Source: Streptomyces sp. XM4193
Lineage (GTDB): Bacteria; Actinomycetota; Actinomycetes; Streptomycetales; Streptomycetaceae
Direction: 5' to 3'
Assembly (NCBI RefSeq): GCF_023072595.1
Contig: NZ_JALLGK010000005.1
Span: forward strand, 1 to 64,000
Length of the DNA stretch: 64,000 nucleotides
Within the stretch, counting starts at the first letter, position 1; each line of letters opens with the position of its first letter. Shown piece after piece: positions 61,039 to 64,000 of this stretch. A model generated the notes under the pieces. It was not told the DNA's origin and did not search any database. It saw only the letters and a list, made by a program, of their open reading frames with translations. The translations under genes were made by a program, and so were the position numbers.

Positions 61039-64000
61039 GCGGGACCTCCGCGCGCGAACGGACTCCGAGCTTGCGCAGCACCTTGGCCACATGCTGCTCC
61101 ACGGTGCGCGGCGAGAGGAAGAGCACGTCGGCGATCTCGCGGTTGGTGTGTCCCGCGGCTACCAGATGCGCCACCTCCCGCTCGCGCGGCGAGAGTTGGT
61201 CCCCGTAGCCGCGTCGTCCGCGCCGCGAGGGCAGGGTCGCGCCCGTACCGCGCAGTACCCGGCGGCAGCGGGCGGCGTCCCTGGTGGCGCCGAGCGCGCC
61301 GAACTCCTCGACGAGCGCCACCAGTTCGCCCGCGGTCTGCGGTGTCGCGGCACCGGCGGCGAGCGCGCAGCGCACTGCGGCCTCCTTCGCCCGCGCGGCG
61401 TAGTACGGCTGCGGAAGAGCCCGGTAGGCTGCCGCCGCCCGCTCGAACTCCCGTACCGCCGCCGCCGGTTCGCCGGAGCCCGCGGCGACGGTGCCCCGGC
61501 AGGCGGAGAGTGCGGCCTCGGCCAACGGCGCGTCGCGGCCGGCGATCCCCTCGGCGAAGTCCGCGAGCACCTCCTCGGCACGTGCCTGCTCGCCGGTGCG
61601 CACCAGTACGGCCAGGGCGTCCGGCAGCAGGTTCCCCGCGCACGCCCACAGCCCCTTGCGGCCGGCCCGCCGCAGCGCGCGCAGCGCGAGCGAACGCGCG
61701 GCGGCCGGCTCGCCGCGTGCCAGGTGCAGCCGCGCCATCGCCCCGCTGCCCGCGGTGAGCACCGGGTCCATCGCGTTGGCCGGATCGGCCAGCCCCGCGC
61801 GCTCCAGCCGGTCGGCGGCCTCGTCCCACTCGCCGCCCGCCGAGGCCAGCAACGCCAGCACCAGATGCGCGTCCGAGGCGAGACCGGGTGCGTCGCGCGC
61901 CAACTCCAGGGTGCGGTGCGCCCGTTCGGCCAGGCCCTCCCAGTGGCCGGTATACCAGTCGATCCGCAGCGCGGTGCCCTCGACGATGCCCTCCAGGTAC
62001 GTCGCCCCGCAGGCCGCGGCGAGCCGGCGGCCCTCCTCGCGGAAGCGGTGTGCTGCCGCGTAGTGGCCGGTGCAGGTGGCGGCGTCGGCCAGATTGGCGC
62101 AGGTGCGGGCGAGTTGCAGACGGTCCTGCTCGCCGGCGCGCGAGCCGAGCAGCTCCTCCGCCGCTCGCCACACCTGCGGATCGCCGGAGGCCACCAGCAG
62201 CGACAGGTGGTTGCCGCGCACGGCGGTGCGCAGTGCGCTGTCGGGCTGCCCGGCCGCCAGCTCCTCGGCCCGTTCGATCCACCGCTCGTAGACCCGGCGG
62301 GGGTGGTCGCCCCACATCGGCATCGCCAGTGCCGCCATCGCACGGGCGGCGAGTGCCGGCCGTTCGCGCAGCTCCTCGACCGCGAGTTCGGTGTCCACCC
62401 GCCCCTCCTCGTACCGGCCGGCCTGGTTGTTCAGCAGCAGTCCCAGGTTGAGCCGGATCTCGCCGCGCACCCCGTCCGGGAGCTGGGAGTCACCGACGAC
62501 GCGGCGCAGCAGCGCGGTGACCCGGCGATGGGTCAGCCCGACCACCGCGTCACGGCTGAGCTCGACCGCGAGCCGTGCGTACTCCTCCCGGCCCAGCCGC
62601 TCGTCGCTGAGCAGCTGCTCCAGCAGCTCCACCGCGAGCGCCAGATCCCCCATGGACCGGGCCGCCGACGCAGCCTCCTCGGTGTACCGCCGCCACTGCG
62701 CGGGCGCCCCCGACTGCCGTGCGTGGTGGGCCAGTTGGACGTACGGTCTGGGATCCTCGCGGCGCAGTGCGCGGATCGCGCTGCGGTGCAGGGCGCGGCG
62801 GTCGGGTCCGGGCAGCCGCCGGTAGACGGCCTGTTGGGCGAGCGCGTGCCGAAAGCCGTAGGTGTCCTCGCCGCACTCGTGGAGCACACCGGCACGCAGC
62901 GCCTCGCGCAGCGCACGCGCACAACTCCCGGCGCCCCGGCCGGAGTTCGGGCCGGCCGAGTCCTCGGCGCCGCCCGTACCGCCCGTGCCGCCGGTGCCGT
63001 TATCCAGCACGGCGGCGATCAACTCCTCGCGCGCGGGCAGTTGGAGCACGGCGACGGCGTGCACCACTCGGGTCGCGGCGGCCGAGAGCCCCGCCATCCG
63101 CTCGGCGATCGCCTCCTGGAGGAGAGTGGGCACGGCGAGCGAGTCCAGCGCCGTGCGGTCCAGCCTGCGGCCGTCCCGGCCGTCCGCGGGCAGCGTCCGC
63201 ACCACCTCCTCGATCACGAACGGGATCCCGGCCGTACGGCGGTGCAGTTCGGCGGCGAACTCCGTTGAGGCGTACGGGCTCTTGGTGATCGAGGCGACGA
63301 GACTGCGCACGGCGTGCGCGTCCAGCGGACGGAGCGGAATCAGCACACTGGTGGTGCCCGGCGGGTGGCGGTAGGCGCGGCCCAGCGGCAGTCCGCTGCC
63401 GGGAAGGTCCTCCCGGCGGTAGCTGAGCACCACCGAGAGCCGCGCGGGCGGATCGTCGACGAGGAAGCGCAGCAGATCCCTGGTGCCGTCGTCGGCCCAG
63501 TGCAGGTCCTCGACGACCATCACCGTCTCGCCGAGCGCGTCCAGCAGCGCCCGCACCGCCCGGAAGAGCCGGTGCCTTCCCGCGCCGGCGTCCGGCAACG
63601 GCTCGGGGGCGGGCGGCAGTTGGTGGGCCAGCTCGGGCAGATACGGACGCAGCGCCCCGCACACCGGACTCAGTCCGCCGGGCAGCGCGTCGGCGAGATG
63701 CCGCAGCAGATCGAAGACCGGCCCGTAGGGGAAGGGCTCGCGCAGCGGATGGCAGTGACCGACGACGGTCTGTCGTCCCCGTACGAGTGGATGGGCCAGC
63801 GCCTCGCGGATCAGTCGGCTCTTGCCGATACCGGCCTCGCCCTCGACCAGCGCGACCGACGGCGGATGCGTCACGGCGTCCAGCAGCGCGTGCAGTTCAC
63901 CGGCCCGGCCGGCCAGCACGGGCGCCTCGGACGGCCGCGGGCCGGGCGCGGACGCGTCGGCCCGCCAGGGGCGCGGCCGTGCGTGCGAGCGGGTGTCCGG
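61031..64000 (-). CDS. LuxR-family ATPase regulator (LAL-type), 5' end outside window
   Basis: A large ATP-binding regulator of the LuxR family (LAL type), open to the right edge. The first visible start, GTG at 63919 (VLAGRAGELHALL), gives 962 residues, but the frame stays open a further 27 codons (PSEAP precedes it), so the true start is probably outside. Walker A is VEGEAGIGKSRLIR and Walker B VMVVEDLHWADDGT. The middle is helix-rich TPR-like sequence. The C-terminal HTH is LSPREREVAHLVAAGHTNRE and SPRTVEQHVAKVLRKLGV. LAL proteins are often pathway activators. Confidence 0.9.
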   Translation of the reverse strand, partial: PDTRSHARPRPWRADASAPGPRPSEAPVLAGRAGELHALLDAVTHPPSVALVEGEAGIGKSRLIREALAHPLVRGRQTVVGHCHPLREPFPYGPVFDLLRHLADALPGGLSPVCGALRPYLPELAHQLPPAPEPLPDAGAGRHRLFRAVRALLDALGETVMVVEDLHWADDGTRDLLRFLVDDPPARLSVVLSYRREDLPGSGLPLGRAYRHPPGTTSVLIPLRPLDAHAVRSLVASITKSPYASTEFAAELHRRTAGIPFVIEEVVRTLPADGRDGRRLDRTALDSLAVPTLLQEAIAERMAGLSAAATRVVHAVAVLQLPAREELIAAVLDNGTGGTGGTGGAEDSAGPNSGRGAGSCARALREALRAGVLHECGEDTYGFRHALAQQAVYRRLPGPDRRALHRSAIRALRREDPRPYVQLAHHARQSGAPAQWRRYTEEAASAARSMGDLALAVELLEQLLSDERLGREEYARLAVELSRDAVVGLTHRRVTALLRRVVGDSQLPDGVRGEIRLNLGLLLNNQAGRYEEGRVDTELAVEELRERPALAARAMAALAMPMWGDHPRRVYERWIERAEELAAGQPDSALRTAVRGNHLSLLVASGDPQVWRAAEELLGSRAGEQDRLQLARTCANLADAATCTGHYAAAHRFREEGRRLAAACGATYLEGIVEGTALRIDWYTGHWEGLAERAHRTLELARDAPGLASDAHLVLALLASAGGEWDEAADRLERAGLADPANAMDPVLTAGSGAMARLHLARGEPAAARSLALRALRRAGRKGLWACAGNLLPDALAVLVRTGEQARAEEVLADFAEGIAGRDAPLAEAALSACRGTVAAGSGEPAAAVREFERAAAAYRALPQPYYAARAKEAAVRCALAAGAATPQTAGELVALVEEFGALGATRDAARCRRVLRGTGATLPSRRGRRGYGDQLSPREREVAHLVAAGHTNREIADVLFLSPRTVEQHVAKVLRKLGVRSRAEVPRD

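Noticed and set aside
58796..63268. A 1490-residue plus-strand open frame
   Set aside because: Arg/Gly/Ala-rich sequence antisense to the subtilase and LuxR-type genes, kept open by 18-bp repeats and GC bias; no domain or ribosome site.

Overview
The window is very GC-rich chromosomal DNA of a Streptomyces-type actinomycete. The inference rests on signature loci: catR-catA, sigR-rsrA, the dasR/dasABCD aminosugar cluster, wblE, a sigH-ushX pair, a snapalysin gene with its divergent LysR regulator, and a cobalamin riboswitch in front of nrdAB. Most of it is core-chromosome housekeeping and stress/development regulation. No transposase, integrase, CRISPR array or prophage module is visible.

Layout: 0-2.3 kb, three consecutive AIM24-family genes, the first cut by the window edge. 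2.6-12.2 kb, a metalloprotease/NUDIX pair read leftwards, then an SDR protein, moaE, a small membrane protein, a YlbL-type PDZ/Lon-like protease, a PPA1309-family protein and a UPF0182 membrane protein. 12.2-16.1 kb, two identical initiator tRNA genes in opposite orientation bracket a Sel1-repeat gene and an S1-like/SUKH-3 gene. 16.4-24.5 kb, catR/catA, hisN, a TetR regulator, the M50-aroA-rsgA run and an SOS-associated peptidase. 24.7-30.7 kb, an alpha/beta hydrolase, sigR-rsrA with an autoregulatory promoter, a TPR-like gene, def and two secreted M15-type proteins. 30.9-37.4 kb, riboswitch-nrdA-nrdB and cstA-ybdD, all read leftwards. 37.6-44.1 kb, dasR, dasABC, dasD and a probable scr5239-type small RNA whose promoter overlaps a DasR site. 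44.5-50.1 kb, a PdtaS-like kinase, wblE, a lipid kinase, a membrane protein and ushX-sigH. 50.4-64 kb, enzymes, a phage-like amidase, snpA and its regulator, a CGNR regulator divergent from a methyltransferase, a subtilase, and a large LuxR-type ATPase running off the right edge.

The genes combine into several circuits. Chitobiose import (DasABC) and intracellular hydrolysis (DasD) are gated by DasR, for which four operator-like sites are visible. Thiol-oxidative stress is handled by SigR/RsrA, and peroxide by CatR/CatA. Deoxyribonucleotide synthesis is sensitive to B12 through the riboswitch. Osmotic and developmental control is represented by UshX/SigH and WblE. The least ordinary items are the inverted initiator-tRNA pair with the SUKH-3 gene, the das-linked sRNA candidate, the SigR-like promoter in front of the UPF0182 gene, the tandem secreted M15-type proteins, and several GC-rich tandem repeats between genes.
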